Below are positions 5,718 to 6,592 of a stretch of 6,592 nt of DNA, in pieces. Position 1 is the first letter of the stretch. Each line of letters starts with the position of its first letter. Origin of the DNA: Oscillospiraceae bacterium. GTDB taxonomy: Bacteria > Bacillota > Clostridia > Oscillospirales > Acutalibacteraceae. The stretch is from NCBI GenBank assembly GCA_902795765.1, contig CADBMQ010000126.1, positions 1 through 6,592 on the forward strand, given 5' to 3'. The position numbers and the translations under genes are program-made. Below the pieces are notes generated by a model. That model was given only the letters and a program-made list of their open reading frames with translations, did not search any database and was not told where the DNA came from.

Positions 5718-5743
5718 AAAAGACTCGCTTTTGCGAGTCTTTT
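5718..5743 (-). terminator. Hairpin terminator or attenuator between tRNA-Gly and the Nudix gene
   Basis: A perfect 11-bp stem, aaaagactcgc (5718-5728) with gcgagtctttt (5733-5743), closes a tttt loop. On the minus strand it begins one base after the encoded CCA of the tRNA and ends in TTTTACTTTTATTA, a somewhat interrupted T tract. It should end most tRNA transcripts while possibly allowing some read-through into the Nudix gene. Confidence 0.82.
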
Positions 5744-5744
5744 T

Positions 5745-5820
5745 TGGAGCGGATTACGAGGCTCGAACTCGCTACCTCCACCTTGGCAAGGTGGCGCTCT
5801 ACCAGATGAGCTAAATCCGC
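5745..5820 (-). tRNA. tRNA-Gly, anticodon GCC, CCA encoded
   Basis: The minus strand folds into a complete cloverleaf of 76 bases. The acceptor is GCGGATT with AATCCGC, and the D-arm GCTC...GAGC encloses a loop with TGGTA. The anticodon arm CCACC-TTGCCAA-GGTGG gives anticodon GCC, which reads GGC and GGU glycine codons. The variable loop has five bases, and the T-arm is GCGAG-TTCGAGC-CTCGT with one G-U pair. The discriminator is T, followed by an encoded CCA (5747-5745). A perfect-consensus promoter lies immediately upstream and a hairpin terminator immediately downstream. All paired regions are intact. Confidence 0.98.
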
Positions 5821-5833
5821 ATCAGCAAAAATA

Positions 5834-5862
5834 ATTATAACCTAAAAATGGTAGTTTGTCAA
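5834..5862 (-). promoter_or_regulatory. Perfect-consensus promoter of tRNA-Gly
   Basis: On the minus strand TTGACA (5862-5857) and TATAAT (5839-5834) are exactly 17 bases apart. The start site would fall near 5827, a leader of a few bases before the mature 5' end at 5820. This is expected for a highly expressed stable RNA. It is also the only clear promoter that could supply the downstream Nudix gene. Confidence 0.88.
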
Positions 5863-5874
5863 GTGGAAAAATGC

Positions 5875-5910
5875 AAAAAAATAAAGGCGTGGTTTAATCC
5901 ACGCCTTTAT
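5875..5910 (-). terminator. Intrinsic terminator of pckG
   Basis: A perfect 12-bp stem, ataaaggcgtgg (5881-5892) with ccacgcctttat (5899-5910), closes a six-base loop. On the minus strand it is followed by a T run (5880-5875). It lies 13 bases past the pckG stop codon and insulates the tRNA-Gly promoter from pckG transcription. Confidence 0.92.
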
Positions 5911-5923
5911 GAGAAATACAAAC

Positions 5924-6592
5924 TTATTTCAAGTTGTTTTTAAGAGTTTCGAGAGAAGCACGAAGCTCAGTAGGCAACTTGTCGCCAAATGTTGTATCGT
6001 AGAAGTTCTCGATATCAGCAGCTTCAGCGTTCCAAACGTCTTTGTTAACGTCGAGAAGAGCAGCCAAAGTATCAGCAGTTACATCGTCGAGACCTTCGAT
6101 GTCGATGTCGCCTTCATTCGGAACATAACCGATAGCAGTTTCCTTAGCGCCAACCTTATCTTCGCAACGAGCGAGGATCCAGTTAAGAACACGCATATTC
6201 TCGCCGTAACCCGGCCACATAAAGTCACCGTTTTCGTCAAGTCTGAACCAGTTAACATTGAAGATTTTAGGAGCCTTGTCGCCAAGTTTTTTACCCATAT
6301 CAAGCCAGTGCTGGAAGTACTCGCCCATGTGGTAACCGCAGAACGGACGCATAGCCATAGGATCGTGACGAACAACACCAACAGCGCCTGTTGCAGCAGC
6401 AGTTGTTTCAGAAGCCATAATTGAGCCTACAAACACACCGTGTTCCCAATCTCTTGATTGATATACGAGCGGAGCGGCCTTAGCACGTCTGCCACCGAAG
6501 ATAAGAGCGGAAATCGGAACACCCTTACCAGAGTTGAACTCATCGCTAAGACACGGGCAGTTGATAGCAGGAGCAGTGAAACGGCTGTTCGG
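5924..6592 (-). CDS. pckG: Phosphoenolpyruvate carboxykinase (GTP), C-terminal part
   Basis: The frame is open from the right window edge to TAA at 5924-5926, giving the last 222 residues; the full family length is about 600, so the N-terminal two thirds and the P-loop lie outside. The enzyme interconverts oxaloacetate plus GTP with PEP, CO2 and GDP, linking the TCA/C4 pool with gluconeogenesis or, in anaerobes, anaplerotic CO2 fixation. Diagnostic stretches are PNSRFTAPA at the visible N-terminal edge (the arginine matches a substrate-binding Arg of animal PEPCK), GVPISALIFGGRR, HGVFVGSIMASETTAA, DPMAMRPFCGYHMGEYFQHW, FNVNWFRLDENGDFMWPGYG and IGYVPNEGD. These match the GTP class, not the ATP class. 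No frameshift or missing motif is seen in this part. An apparent GTG start at 6436 is internal. It ends at its own terminator. Confidence 0.97.
   Translation of the reverse strand, partial: PNSRFTAPAINCPCLSDEFNSGKGVPISALIFGGRRAKAAPLVYQSRDWEHGVFVGSIMASETTAAATGAVGVVRHDPMAMRPFCGYHMGEYFQHWLDMGKKLGDKAPKIFNVNWFRLDENGDFMWPGYGENMRVLNWILARCEDKVGAKETAIGYVPNEGDIDIEGLDDVTADTLAALLDVNKDVWNAEAADIENFYDTTFGDKLPTELRASLETLKNNLK

Noticed and set aside
5692..5781. 30-residue N-terminal extension of the Nudix protein
   Set aside because: It would be translated from within the tRNA-Gly gene and the hairpin. The GTG at 5691 has a proper AGGAG and fits the family N-terminus.
5239..5814. 191-codon plus-strand open frame
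   Set aside because: It lies antisense to the Nudix gene, hairpin and tRNA, has no ribosome binding site and no recognisable domain; it is a shadow.
5924..6436. Separate 170-residue gene starting at GTG 6436
   Set aside because: The frame stays open to the window edge with PEPCK motifs upstream, so this is the C-terminal part of pckG.
1..6592. Mobile elements, CRISPR arrays, prophage or toxin-antitoxin modules
   Set aside because: There are no transposase or integrase motifs, no spaced direct repeats, and no partner toxin beside the AbrB-like gene, whose neighbours have their own promoters.

Overview
This is a low-GC, densely packed bacterial chromosome segment. It most likely comes from an anaerobic Clostridia-type Firmicute (Bacillota). 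The support is strong AGGAGG-like ribosome binding sites, TTG and GTG starts, textbook sigma-A promoters, an AbrB-type regulator with a C-terminal cysteine knuckle, a DUF975-family membrane protein, and a chromosomal parA-parB-serS cluster with a parS site, which is typical of the origin-proximal region in this phylum. The genus cannot be read from the sequence.

Left part (1-1761), all on the minus strand. An abrB-like gene (1519-1761) has its own promoter and terminator. Next comes a two-gene membrane operon driven by a perfect-consensus promoter: a 108-residue three-helix protein of unknown function (1073-1399), then a DUF975-family integral membrane protein that runs off the left edge (1-1057). 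Both genes of that operon start with TTG behind good Shine-Dalgarno sequences.

Middle part (1762-5229). A 416-bp AT-rich divergent region holds the abrB promoter, a perfect parS palindrome (2054-2069) and a probable extended -10 promoter for parA. The plus-strand run parA (soj), parB (spo0J) and serS has gaps of 29 and 21 bp, so it is probably one operon. It ends at a strong intrinsic terminator (5177-5207) whose hairpin has the exact shape of a tRNA acceptor/T-arm minihelix. A second parS-like site with one changed base (5213-5228) lies in the convergent gap just after it.

Right part (5230-6592), all on the minus strand. pckG (GTP-dependent PEP carboxykinase, C-terminal 222 residues only) ends at a terminator. 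tRNA-Gly(GCC) follows, with a perfect-consensus promoter and encoded CCA. A hairpin separates it from a MutT-like Nudix hydrolase gene that seems to have no promoter of its own.

The best supported functional theme is chromosome partitioning: ParA ATPase, ParB CTPase/DNA clamp and nearby parS loading sites. The features most worth a second look are the degenerate second parS, the tRNA-minihelix-shaped serS terminator, the tRNA-to-Nudix read-through arrangement, and the unassigned two-gene membrane operon. No mobile element, CRISPR array or clear new defence system is visible.
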